Assembly: GCA_023415725.1 (NCBI GenBank)
Contig: JAEZJR010000215.1
Span: forward strand, 1 to 6,560
Origin: Acidobacteriota bacterium
GTDB lineage: Bacteria; Acidobacteriota; Blastocatellia; Pyrinomonadales; Pyrinomonadaceae
Direction of reading: 5' to 3'
Length of the DNA: 6,560 nucleotides
Below the pieces are notes generated by a model that made no database searches, was not told the DNA's origin, and worked only from the letters and a program-made list of their open reading frames with translations. Positions within the stretch are counted from its first letter, which is position 1; every line of letters starts with the position of its first letter. A program made the position numbers and the translations under genes. This document shows positions 1-6,465 of the stretch, piece by piece.

Positions 1-617
1 TCGAGGCGGACGTGCGGGTCCCAGGTGGGGAAGGTGAAGCCTTTGTCGTAATGGAGGCTGCGGTAGCCGTCGATGTAGCCTCCATCAAGCATTATCTGGA
101 TCGTCTCGTAGCGAACCCGCCCGCCGGTGACCCATGCGACAAGCCGGAGCCTGGGCGGAAGACGCCGGAGGTCCAGCGGTTCGCCCGGGGCAAGTGTGTT
201 GAAGTCGCCGGCGAGCACGTGGAAGCCGTCCTGATGGTGTTCAATGCTCCTAAGCAGGGCCCGAAGTTCGCGTTTACGAAGTCGCTCCGTGAGGTTTGAG
301 TGCACCGCGCTTAGGTGAACGCCGAAGACGGTGATTTCGCGTAGCTTTATCTCGAGGAAGGCTCGGCGGAGCGGGACGGGCTTGTGCCAGGCGTGGTGTT
401 CGACCGGCAGGCGGCTAATGAAGCCGAGCGAATAGTCGTACTTTGCCCCCCAGTGATCCATCGAGCATTCTTTCGCGACCCGCTCGACCACTTCCGGGAG
501 CGTTGCTTCCTGCAGCACGACGAGGTCAGGTGCACACGCACGGATGACGGAAGCGATCTTACCTTCGCGACCGACACCCCCATGACGGATGTTGTAGCTG
601 AGCAGCCTGAGCGTCAC
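1..617 (-). CDS. EEP-family metal-dependent phosphoesterase (endonuclease/exonuclease/phosphatase), C-terminus cut by window edge
   Basis: Reading the minus strand from a GTG at 617-615 gives 205 open codons with no stop before the window edge. The product shows the ordered signatures of the EEP (exonuclease III/DNase I-like) fold: LSYNIRHG at residues 6-13 with Asn9; DLVVLQEAT at 31-39 with the metal-binding Glu37; GVHLSA at 99-104; and LAGDFNT at 135-141 with Asp138 and Asn140. The visible part ends in RL, where the family often continues with a DY-F motif and later a catalytic His in an SDH motif; those lie outside the window. Members cleave phosphodiester or phosphomonoester bonds in nucleic acids, lipids or small molecules, and the substrate cannot be told here. 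No signal peptide is visible, so it is probably cytoplasmic. The GTG start is chosen because AAAGGAAG lies seven bases upstream and because the start overlaps the stop of the nucleotidyltransferase gene (GTGA), which implies coupled translation. Confidence 0.88.
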   Translation of the reverse strand, partial: MTLRLLSYNIRHGGVGREGKIASVIRACAPDLVVLQEATLPEVVERVAKECSMDHWGAKYDYSLGFISRLPVEHHAWHKPVPLRRAFLEIKLREITVFGVHLSAVHSNLTERLRKRELRALLRSIEHHQDGFHVLAGDFNTLAPGEPLDLRRLPPRLRLVAWVTGGRVRYETIQIMLDGGYIDGYRSLHYDKGFTFPTWDPHVRL

Positions 618-625
618 GATGAAGC
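614..625 (-). promoter_or_regulatory. Ribosome binding site and GTGA stop-start overlap deciding the EEP start
   Basis: On the minus strand the purine run AAAGGAAG ends seven bases before GTG (617-615). The TGA stop of the nucleotidyltransferase gene occupies 616-614, so the two genes overlap as GTGA. The Shine-Dalgarno site lies inside the last codons of the upstream gene, typical of translationally coupled genes. Confidence 0.75.
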
Positions 626-1129
626 TTCCTTTGCGCAGATCGTGAGGTGTGGCTGGCTGAGCCAGTATTCGCGAACGTAGGTGAAGAAATCGCGGGTCGC
701 CTGGATGTTGACGGGACGGCCCACCAGTTTCATCAAGCGCTCGCGCAAGGGGATCAGATCCGGTGCGATGTCCGGGTCTTTGTCACTGAGCGGCTTCGTA
801 TGGACGCCGGGCAGATAGTAGCCGTCGAGTATGTAGTACTTGAGAGCGTTCGGCCCTACGAGCGTCAGGTCGACATCGCTCGTGCCGGGCCCGCTCGCGT
901 CGAACGGTGCTCCGTCGTCGTAGCGTTCGTTGGTGATCGAACTGCCGCGGATCACGGCGTAAGTGTCTTCGGGCAACGCTTCGTAAACAATATCGCAGAA
1001 CTCGTTGAATCGATCGCGGTCGCCGTCAAAGACGAGATCGATCATCATCTCGCGTTTTTCCTCGTCGGTGAGCTCGCGCTCAGTGCCGGTGCGATCCCCA
1101 TCTTCCTTTATCAGTTCCGATTCAGGCAT
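614..1129 (-). CDS. Small polymerase-beta-like nucleotidyltransferase domain protein
   Basis: The 171-residue product looks like a lone nucleotidyltransferase core. RGSSI (residues 61-65) matches the glycine-serine motif at the start of the fold. GTSDVDLTLVG (82-92) matches the metal-binding D-x-D strand, with Asp85 and Asp87. About 20 residues separate the two motifs, longer than in minimal MNT proteins, and they include an acidic loop. The third carboxylate of the fold would be expected near RPVNI (138-142), where Asn141 sits instead. The first 27 residues are highly charged, and a start at Met28 or Met29 is possible. The longer start at 1129 has only a weak GGGG purine stretch upstream. 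Family members transfer a nucleotide to proteins, antibiotics or RNA; the substrate here is unknown. No HEPN partner gene is present. The gene lies downstream of the secA terminator, so it should have its own promoter, but no convincing -35/-10 pair was found. It is very likely co-transcribed with the EEP gene. Confidence 0.82.
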   Translation of the reverse strand: MPESELIKEDGDRTGTERELTDEEKREMMIDLVFDGDRDRFNEFCDIVYEALPEDTYAVIRGSSITNERYDDGAPFDASGPGTSDVDLTLVGPNALKYYILDGYYLPGVHTKPLSDKDPDIAPDLIPLRERLMKLVGRPVNIQATRDFFTYVREYWLSQPHLTICAKEASS

Positions 1130-1220
1130 AAGTTAAACCCCAGCCCAAAATGATAAACCCGCGCGCCGAATCAACGTGGTATGCCGAATTACGTCGCGAA
1201 AATCATCATTTCGAACACAT

Positions 1221-1249
1221 AGAAAAAGGCGGCCATGAGGGCCGCCTTT
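1221..1249 (-). terminator. Rho-independent terminator of secA
   Basis: A perfect 10-bp stem (AAAGGCGGCC at 1225-1234 pairing with 1240-1249) surrounds a 5-base loop. Read on the minus strand, the GC-rich stem is followed at once by TTTTTCT, the usual uridine tract. It lies 56 bases past the secA stop and separates secA from the nucleotidyltransferase gene, so those two are probably distinct transcription units. On the plus strand the tract after the stem is short and no gene ends there. Confidence 0.9.
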
Positions 1250-1271
1250 GTTCGGTTGCAAGGAGTAAGAT

Positions 1272-1292
1272 GGACAGGCTAACAGCCTGTCC
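1272..1292. repeat. Perfect 9-bp hairpin next to the secA stop codon
   Basis: GGACAGGCT (1272-1280) and AGCCTGTCC (1284-1292) form a perfect inverted repeat around the 3-base loop AAC. It begins 12 bases past the secA stop and lies ahead of the true terminator. There is no uridine tract on either side, so it is unlikely to terminate by itself. It could protect the 3' end of the secA mRNA, or be one copy of a dispersed palindromic repeat; neither can be tested from one window. Confidence 0.7.
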
Positions 1293-1304
1293 TAATTATG
1301 GGTC

Positions 1305-4184
1305 CTACATGCCTGCACCGTGGCATTTTTTGAATTTCTTGCCGGAGCCGCAGTAGCAGGGTTGATTGGGTTTCATTTTGGGAGTGTCGCGGACGTAGGG
1401 CGTGTGGCGGGCGGCCTCGGCGCCGGCGGCTTCGGCTGTTGCCATCGCTCCGGTGAATGCCATCCCTGCCGCCTGGCGGCGGGCACGCTGCTGTTCGAGA
1501 CGCTCGAGGCGTTCGCGCTCTTCCTGCTCGTCCTGGGTGACGATCTGCAAGTGGAAGAGCGCCTTACAGGTGTTCGTGTCGATGCGGTCGAGCATGTCCT
1601 GGAACATATCGAACGACTGCTTCTTGTACTCGACGAGTGGATCCTTTTGACCATACCCGACGAGACCGATGCCCTGCTTCACCTGGTCGATGGAAAGGAG
1701 GTGGTCCTTCCATTGCGAGTCGATGATGTTGAGCATTATGTAACGTTCGTAAGCACGAAGCGATTCCTCACCTGCGAGCTTTTCCTTCTCAGCATAGGTG
1801 GCCGACGCCTTTTTCCAGATCTTTTCCTCTATAGTGTCCGGGTTGTCGGCGTGGAAATCTACGCCTGCATCCGCTGCCGGGTCGACAGCGTAGATGCTCT
1901 CGATCTCGGCGGCATAAGTGTCGACGTCCCATTTGTCCGGTCCTGTCTCGAGGCTAAGGTAGCTGCCGGTCAGGTCATGCAGCAGGTCGCGAGCCACGCC
2001 ATTCTCTCCCAGCAGATATTCCCGGTGCTCGGGCTCGAACATCAACTGGCGACGGAGTCCGTAAATGGTCTCGCGCTGCTTGTTCATCACGTCGTCGTAT
2101 TTGAGAACGTGTTTACGCGTCTCGAAGTTCCGGGCCTCGACGGCCTTCTGGGCACGCTCGATCTGCTTGGAGACCGTCTTCGATTCGATCGCTACGCCCT
2201 TCTCCATGCCGAGCCATTCCATCATCGAGCGGACCTTGTCGCCGGCGAAGATACGCATCAGGTCGTCTTCGAGCGAGAGCACGAAACGTGACGAACCGGG
2301 GTCGCCCTGGCGGCCGGCACGACCGCGAAGCTGGTTATCGATGCGGCGGGATTCGTGCCGCTCGGTACCGAGGATGTGCAGACCGCCCGCGGCTACGACC
2401 TCTTTGTGGTCGTCGGCCACGACCGCTTTTGCCTTGCGGAGCTGCTCTTCGTATTGCTCGGGGGTAGCCTCGTCCGGGTTGATCTCCATCCGCTTGAGGT
2501 ACTCTTCGGCGAGTGCCTCCGGGTTGCCGCCGAGCAGGATGTCGGTACCGCGTCCGGCCATGTTCGTCGCGATCGTGACCGCGCCTTTGCGGCCCGCCTG
2601 TGCGATGATCTCGGCCTCACGCTCGTGATACTTGGCGTTAAGCACGTTATGCGGAATGCCCGCCTTTTTGAGGCGATCAGCGATCAATTCAGAGTTTTCA
2701 ACAGAAACCGTACCTACCAGGACGGGCCGCCCCTGAGCGTGAAGATCCTTGATCTCATCCACCACAGCGTCCCACTTTTCGGGCAGCGTACGGTAGATCA
2801 TGTCGGGGTGGTCCTTGCGGATCATCGACCGGTTGGTCGGGATGACAACGACGTCGATGTTGTATGTGGTGCCGAATTCTTCCGCTTCCGTTTCGGCCGT
2901 ACCCGTCATACCGGAGAGCTTCTCGTACATGCGGAAATAGTTCTGCAGGGTGATGGTGGCGAGGGTCTGGTTCTCGCGCTCGATCTTCACGCCTTCCTTC
3001 GCCTCGCCGGCCTGATGGAGCCCATCGGACCAGCGGCGGCCCTGCATAAGGCGGCCGGTGAAGTCATCAACGATGATCACTTCGCCTTCCTGCACGACGT
3101 AATGGTGGTCGCGCTTGTAGAGCGTGTGTGCCTTCAAAGCCTGTTCGACGCAGTGGAGTAGTTCCATGTTCGAGGGATCATAAAGGTTCGAAACGCCGAG
3201 AAGTTTTTCCGCTTTCGCGACGCCTTGCTCGGTGAGCACGGCGGAGTGGTTCTTTTCATCGACGAGGTAATCGCCGGTGGTCACCTTCGTCTCTTCGTTC
3301 TTCTCGCCTTTCTCGAGGCGCGGGATGATGTCGTTCGCGACGTAGTATTTGTCGGTGGCGTCATCGGTCGCGCCGGAGATGATGAGCGGCGTTCGGGCCT
3401 CGTCGATAAGGATCGAGTCGACCTCGTCGACGATCGCGAAGTAATGGTCACGCTGGACGAGCGATTCGACGTCGAACTTCATGTTGTCGCGAAGGTAGTC
3501 GAAACCGAACTCGTTGTTGGTACCGTAAGTGATGTCGGACGCGTACGCCTCTTTGCGCTCGACGTCGTCCATGTCGTTCTGAATGCAGCCGACGGTGAGG
3601 CCGAGGAACGCGTGGATCCTGCCCATCCATTCCGCGTCGCGGGAGGCGAGGTAATCGTTCACCGTGACGACATGGACGCCGCGGCCGGTGAGTGCGTTGA
3701 GGTAAGAGGGAAGTGTCGCGACGAGCGTTTTACCTTCACCCGTTCGCATCTCGGCGATGCGGCCCTGATGAAGGGCAATTCCGCCGATCATCTGCACGTC
3801 GAAGTGGCGCATGCCGGTGACTCGGCGAGATGCCTCGCGGACCGTGGCGAAGGCTTCCGGCAAGAGTTCGTGAAGTACTTCCTGCTCGGCCTTGCGGCGG
3901 CGGTCCTTGACGCTTTTAGGAACCTTGGTCGAGCCGTGGCTTGCGAGTTCCGGGGCCTCTTCCGAATGTCCCTCAGGGCTGGCATCGAAGTCAGCAAGGC
4001 GGGAGCGGATGATCTCTCTGAATTTCTCAGTCTGGGCCCGCAATTCCTCATCGGAGAGCTTTTCGATCTTGGCTTCAAGATCATTGATCTGGGCCACGAT
4101 CGGCCGGGCCTTCTTTAGGAAGATATCGCTGCTCGATCCGAAAACTTTCTTAACTAATTTATCTGCAAAACTGTTAACTGCCAT
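1305..4184 (-). CDS. secA: Preprotein translocase ATPase SecA
   Basis: The 959-residue product is a complete SecA, the motor that binds the SecYEG channel and drives unfolded secretory proteins across the cytoplasmic membrane using ATP. The motifs appear in order. Gln131 lies in DVQMIGG. The Walker A motif MRTGEGKT is at 146-153 with Lys152. The sequence VDEVDSILIDEARTPL at 252-267 carries the Walker B Asp253. The preprotein cross-linking domain follows. The second nucleotide-binding domain has TNMAGRGTDI at 540-549 and GTERHESRRIDNQLRGRAGR at 606-625. The helical scaffold WKDHLL is at 825-830. A Lys/Arg/Ala-rich linker leads to the zinc-binding tail CYCGSG...KKCH, with Cys943, Cys945, Cys954 and His955. 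Walker A Lys152 aligns with E. coli Lys108, so about 44 extra residues lie before it, mostly a Ser/Glu/Lys-rich insertion around 64-98. The ATG start is supported by GAGG five bases upstream. The gene ends in TAG and is followed by a terminator. Confidence 0.98.
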   Translation of the reverse strand: MAVNSFADKLVKKVFGSSSDIFLKKARPIVAQINDLEAKIEKLSDEELRAQTEKFREIIRSRLADFDASPEGHSEEAPELASHGSTKVPKSVKDRRRKAEQEVLHELLPEAFATVREASRRVTGMRHFDVQMIGGIALHQGRIAEMRTGEGKTLVATLPSYLNALTGRGVHVVTVNDYLASRDAEWMGRIHAFLGLTVGCIQNDMDDVERKEAYASDITYGTNNEFGFDYLRDNMKFDVESLVQRDHYFAIVDEVDSILIDEARTPLIISGATDDATDKYYVANDIIPRLEKGEKNEETKVTTGDYLVDEKNHSAVLTEQGVAKAEKLLGVSNLYDPSNMELLHCVEQALKAHTLYKRDHHYVVQEGEVIIVDDFTGRLMQGRRWSDGLHQAGEAKEGVKIERENQTLATITLQNYFRMYEKLSGMTGTAETEAEEFGTTYNIDVVVIPTNRSMIRKDHPDMIYRTLPEKWDAVVDEIKDLHAQGRPVLVGTVSVENSELIADRLKKAGIPHNVLNAKYHEREAEIIAQAGRKGAVTIATNMAGRGTDILLGGNPEALAEEYLKRMEINPDEATPEQYEEQLRKAKAVVADDHKEVVAAGGLHILGTERHESRRIDNQLRGRAGRQGDPGSSRFVLSLEDDLMRIFAGDKVRSMMEWLGMEKGVAIESKTVSKQIERAQKAVEARNFETRKHVLKYDDVMNKQRETIYGLRRQLMFEPEHREYLLGENGVARDLLHDLTGSYLSLETGPDKWDVDTYAAEIESIYAVDPAADAGVDFHADNPDTIEEKIWKKASATYAEKEKLAGEESLRAYERYIMLNIIDSQWKDHLLSIDQVKQGIGLVGYGQKDPLVEYKKQSFDMFQDMLDRIDTNTCKALFHLQIVTQDEQEERERLERLEQQRARRQAAGMAFTGAMATAEAAGAEAARHTPYVRDTPKMKPNQPCYCGSGKKFKKCHGAGM

Positions 4185-4189
4185 TTTTT

Positions 4190-4194
4190 CCTCG
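4190..4194 (-). promoter_or_regulatory. Shine-Dalgarno site of secA
   Basis: The minus strand reads CGAGG followed by five A residues and then ATG at 4184-4182. GAGG at this distance is a good ribosome binding site and fixes the SecA start at MAVNSF, the expected N-terminal length for the family. Confidence 0.75.
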
Positions 4195-4252
4195 TGTGGC
4201 CGGGCGTGTCCGGTGCTGTCCTGCGTCTGCCGTGTTCAGCATATATGGATCC

Positions 4253-4277
4253 ACGGAATTTACGGAAGCACACGGAA
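4253..4277. repeat. Three phased ACGGAA direct repeats in the secA leader
   Basis: ACGGAA occurs on the plus strand at 4253-4258, 4262-4267 and 4272-4277 (TTCCGT on the coding strand of secA). The copies start 9 and 10 bases apart, close to one helical turn, about 70-95 bases upstream of the secA start. They could be an operator for a multimeric regulator, or chance. No clear -35/-10 promoter pair was recognised nearby; CATATATG at about 4240-4247 is the most -10-like sequence. Confidence 0.35.
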
Positions 4278-4348
4278 CAAAACCTTAACGGTCTATGCCG
4301 CGGCGGAATAATAAATTGACGATGGAAGCGAGCGGAGGAAAATGAAAT

Positions 4349-4369
4349 GAAAAATATCGAGCCGGCTCG
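4349..4369 (-). terminator. Weak terminator-like palindrome after the 247-residue gene
   Basis: The perfect 12-base palindrome CGAGCCGGCTCG (4358-4369) begins four bases past the stop of the 247-residue gene. On the minus strand it is followed by ATATTTTTC. As RNA it can fold only a short 4-bp stem with a CCGG loop, so termination would be inefficient and secA may be partly transcribed by read-through. It could instead be a protein-binding palindrome. Confidence 0.35.
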
Positions 4370-4372
4370 CCG

Positions 4373-5116
4373 CTACTTTGCGTCTTTGGCGAGCAGGGGA
4401 TCGAGGGAACCGCGGGGCAGACGGGTGACGACGAAGATCTGGTCGTTCTCGGAGCGAAAGGTGGTGGAATTATAGAGTGCGACGCGGACGGGGTCGGCGG
4501 CTTCTTTCCGAAGCTGCGAGAAGGTCGAGACGAGGCTGTCAGCAAGCATCTTCGCGTTTTGGGGCGAAGACTTGCGGACCGCGACCTCGACGAAGAACCC
4601 GTCCTTATCGAGATGGAAATTGAATTTCGAATCGGTCGCCTCGTTTGGGGCGAAGCGGCTATTGGGCAGGCAATCGCCGAGCGAGTAGCCATCAGTCAGC
4701 AGATTGCTGAACGATTCGAGCCAAGGGCGGAGAGCTTCCTTTTTGGTGACGAAGCTGTTCGCCGTGTAGCTGCCGACATTATTGGCGGCCACGCAGGGAA
4801 GCTGTGTGGTCTGGGTGACGTCGAAAGTATCGGCGGACGGATCGAAGTATTCGGTACCGCCTAGTCGATTGAGCGTCTTGATGAAGTTCTCGACGTCCTG
4901 AAAATAGGTCGCGAGCGAGAGCCTTGCTGAGACGCGTTCGTCGGGGTCGCGATCGATGTCGTCCGTGACCTCGATCTCGTCCGTGATCTCGAAATTACGC
5001 GTCGTTGCCGAGTGGGCCAGGACCTGAGGCGCGGCACCCCCCGCCACCAACAGCCCGAGGTAAACACCAAGGGTAGTGAGCAACAGGATCGAGTTTTGCG
5101 CCTTTTTGATGGCCAT
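4373..5116 (-). CDS. Secreted or membrane-anchored protein of unknown function, 247 residues
   Basis: I do not recognise a named family. The N-terminus has the form of a Sec signal peptide: Lys4-Lys5, a hydrophobic stretch at about residues 9-29, and a possible signal peptidase I site after Val-Leu-Ala at 32-34. It could also stay uncleaved as an anchor. An acidic segment follows (43-60, rich in Asp and Glu), then a mixed helical region. Cys108 and Cys149 are the only cysteines and could form a disulfide outside the cytoplasm. The last 75 residues predict strand-helix-strand and end with IFVVTRLPRGSLDPLLA (227-243), which resembles the end of the upstream 449-residue protein. The start codon shares one base with the stop of that gene (TAATG) and has no good Shine-Dalgarno site, which points to coupled translation. 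secA follows after 188 bases. The function is unknown; an envelope role shared with the upstream protein is an inference. Confidence 0.85.
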   Translation of the reverse strand: MAIKKAQNSILLLTTLGVYLGLLVAGGAAPQVLAHSATTRNFEITDEIEVTDDIDRDPDERVSARLSLATYFQDVENFIKTLNRLGGTEYFDPSADTFDVTQTTQLPCVAANNVGSYTANSFVTKKEALRPWLESFSNLLTDGYSLGDCLPNSRFAPNEATDSKFNFHLDKDGFFVEVAVRKSSPQNAKMLADSLVSTFSQLRKEAADPVRVALYNSTTFRSENDQIFVVTRLPRGSLDPLLAKDAK

Positions 5117-6465
5117 TATTTAAGTTTCGCGGCGGTGCTATTGGTCGGACTTTCGGCCGTGTTCACCGTATTCTTTTTCTCCATCGCGGTCTCATTGAGT
5201 TTCCGCTGGATCATCTCCTGCACGACCGGTTTCGGGATCGCGAAGTTCAGCACGAAAGTCTTGCCTTCGGACTTGACGTTAGCCTTTTCGAGGAACGTTT
5301 TCTCGTCGTCCTTGACCTGCGTTGCGGCTATCTGCAGGAGCGAGTTCAAACCGCTCGCGGCACTGCTGGCGTAGTTCTCGTTCGGCTGGTCCGCCTTAAC
5401 GGAAGCGACCAACTCAGTATCGTTCTGTTCGATCGTGATGACAAGTTCCTTCGCCTTGAGCTTGTCTAGGTAACCAAACCAACCGGCGTCACCGACCGCC
5501 AGGATCCAGTCCTGAACGAGCTTTTCCATCGCCGGGTCGTTCTTCACGTTCTTGTCGGCGACGGGCTTGGGATTCTTGAGCACGACCGTCTTACCGTCCT
5601 TAGCTAACCCAAGCGTGCCGACGACAGTTACCTTGAATGGGCTGTCGAGCTTCACCTTGTCCGCTCCGACATCTGCAAGGGTCTCTACAGCTTTGTCCTT
5701 CATCGGGCGTTTATTGATGTAAACGCCAAATTTGTCCGCAGTGGCTACATCCTCGGTCGCAGGCAGTTCGGCCGGGGTACTAGTATTCGTATTTGTATTA
5801 GTGCCCGCGACGGTCTGGTCTTTATTCGCGTTGGCGTTGCCCTTCTTGCCAAGAGATTTGCGGCTAGGCGTTTTCGTCACCGGTGCGGTCCCGGTGTCCG
5901 AAAGATCGAACGGCGAATCGGGAAGATTCCCGGCGACAGCGTTCGGGTTCGATTTCGGAGCGATCGGCGGTGTGTCGATCAGGCTCGAGCCGCCCGGGAT
6001 CGGGTTAGTCATCGGGAACCCGGGATTGGTGTTGAAAGCGTTGCTGGTATCGACGGCGAACGGATCCGTAGATGCCTCTTGGTAAAAATAGCCTTCCGGG
6101 TATGTGAACTGCGGCTCCACACCGGTCTGGTCGATCCACGTCACCTCGACGTCCTCCATCTGCGTGCGTTCGTAAACGGCGTCGGCGTACTCACGGTCGG
6201 TCCCGAAAAGCACGGCCCCGACGTAGGCCATATCCAGCACCTGGCAAACGCGGCCGACCCACGGGCTGTCGCACCCTTTAGCCATCAGCAGGTTCGTTTG
6301 GGCGGCGAAACCGAGAAAGCCGAGGTTCAGGATCAGCGATAAGGCGAGGATGGCGTAAATACGATTGTCGAACTTCCATGTTCCGACCTCGTGGTTGTAG
6401 AACATATCGCCCTCACGGAGCGGTTCCGCCAGAACCTCAAAATTGTATGATTCCTTCTCGAACAT
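5116..6465 (-). CDS. Single-pass membrane protein with Pro/Asn/Thr-rich linker and TonB-like layout, unknown function, 449 residues
   Basis: I do not recognise a named family. About 35 N-terminal residues are polar. One hydrophobic segment follows (about 36-55, rich in Leu, Ile and Ala), preceded by Lys31 and Arg35, so the protein is probably a single-pass inner-membrane protein with most of its chain outside. Cys65 and Cys74 lie just after the membrane segment. Residues about 130-245 form a low-complexity linker rich in Pro, Asn, Thr and Ser. The C-terminal domain (about 246-423) includes FKVTVVGTLGLAKDGKTV (277-294) and VQDWILAVGDAGWFGYL (317-333), then a strand-helix-strand unit. The anchor, flexible linker and terminal alpha/beta domain recall TonB and TolA, but this is a likeness of layout only. 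The tail after 424 is Asn/Thr/Lys-rich. The ATG at 6465 has no strong Shine-Dalgarno site, so the start is less certain. The gene overlaps the next by one base and is the first of its operon within the window. Confidence 0.85.
   Translation of the reverse strand: MFEKESYNFEVLAEPLREGDMFYNHEVGTWKFDNRIYAILALSLILNLGFLGFAAQTNLLMAKGCDSPWVGRVCQVLDMAYVGAVLFGTDREYADAVYERTQMEDVEVTWIDQTGVEPQFTYPEGYFYQEASTDPFAVDTSNAFNTNPGFPMTNPIPGGSSLIDTPPIAPKSNPNAVAGNLPDSPFDLSDTGTAPVTKTPSRKSLGKKGNANANKDQTVAGTNTNTNTSTPAELPATEDVATADKFGVYINKRPMKDKAVETLADVGADKVKLDSPFKVTVVGTLGLAKDGKTVVLKNPKPVADKNVKNDPAMEKLVQDWILAVGDAGWFGYLDKLKAKELVITIEQNDTELVASVKADQPNENYASSAASGLNSLLQIAATQVKDDEKTFLEKANVKSEGKTFVLNFAIPKPVVQEMIQRKLNETAMEKKNTVNTAESPTNSTAAKLK
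5782..5799 (-). repeat. Short in-frame hexanucleotide repeat encoding Asn-Thr
   Basis: On the coding strand AATACA, AATACG and AATACT follow one another, giving Asn-Thr three times within the flexible linker of the 449-residue protein. The unit differs only in its last base. This AT-rich patch contrasts with the GC-rich surroundings and could vary in copy number by slippage, though three imperfect copies make that modest. Confidence 0.55.

Noticed and set aside
347..583. Minus-strand 78-codon frame within the EEP gene
   Set aside because: It is a different frame inside the EEP coding region; its Ser/Arg-rich translation is typical of an out-of-frame reading.
12..1153. Plus-strand open frames opposite the EEP and nucleotidyltransferase genes
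   Set aside because: The minus-strand frames carry clear catalytic motifs and a coupled GTGA junction, while the plus-strand translations have no recognisable features.
1130..1220. Promoter of the nucleotidyltransferase gene using TATCAT as a -10 element
   Set aside because: TATCAT is a fair -10 match, but the only TTGATT-like -35 is 13 bases away, too close for a standard promoter.
1320..4118. Long plus-strand open frames of about 268-323 codons opposite secA
   Set aside because: They are the antisense of a complete, highly conserved secA. Their translations show no recognisable domain, and such frames commonly arise opposite GC-rich genes with biased third positions.
4316..4321. TTGACG as a plus-strand -35 promoter element
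   Set aside because: No gene is read rightward from here and no matching -10 element follows at the right distance.
4285..4692. Minus-strand 135-codon frame overlapping the end of the 247-residue gene and the secA leader
   Set aside because: The Ser/Arg/Pro-rich composition is typical of a frame-shifted shadow, and the frame overlaps a better-supported gene.
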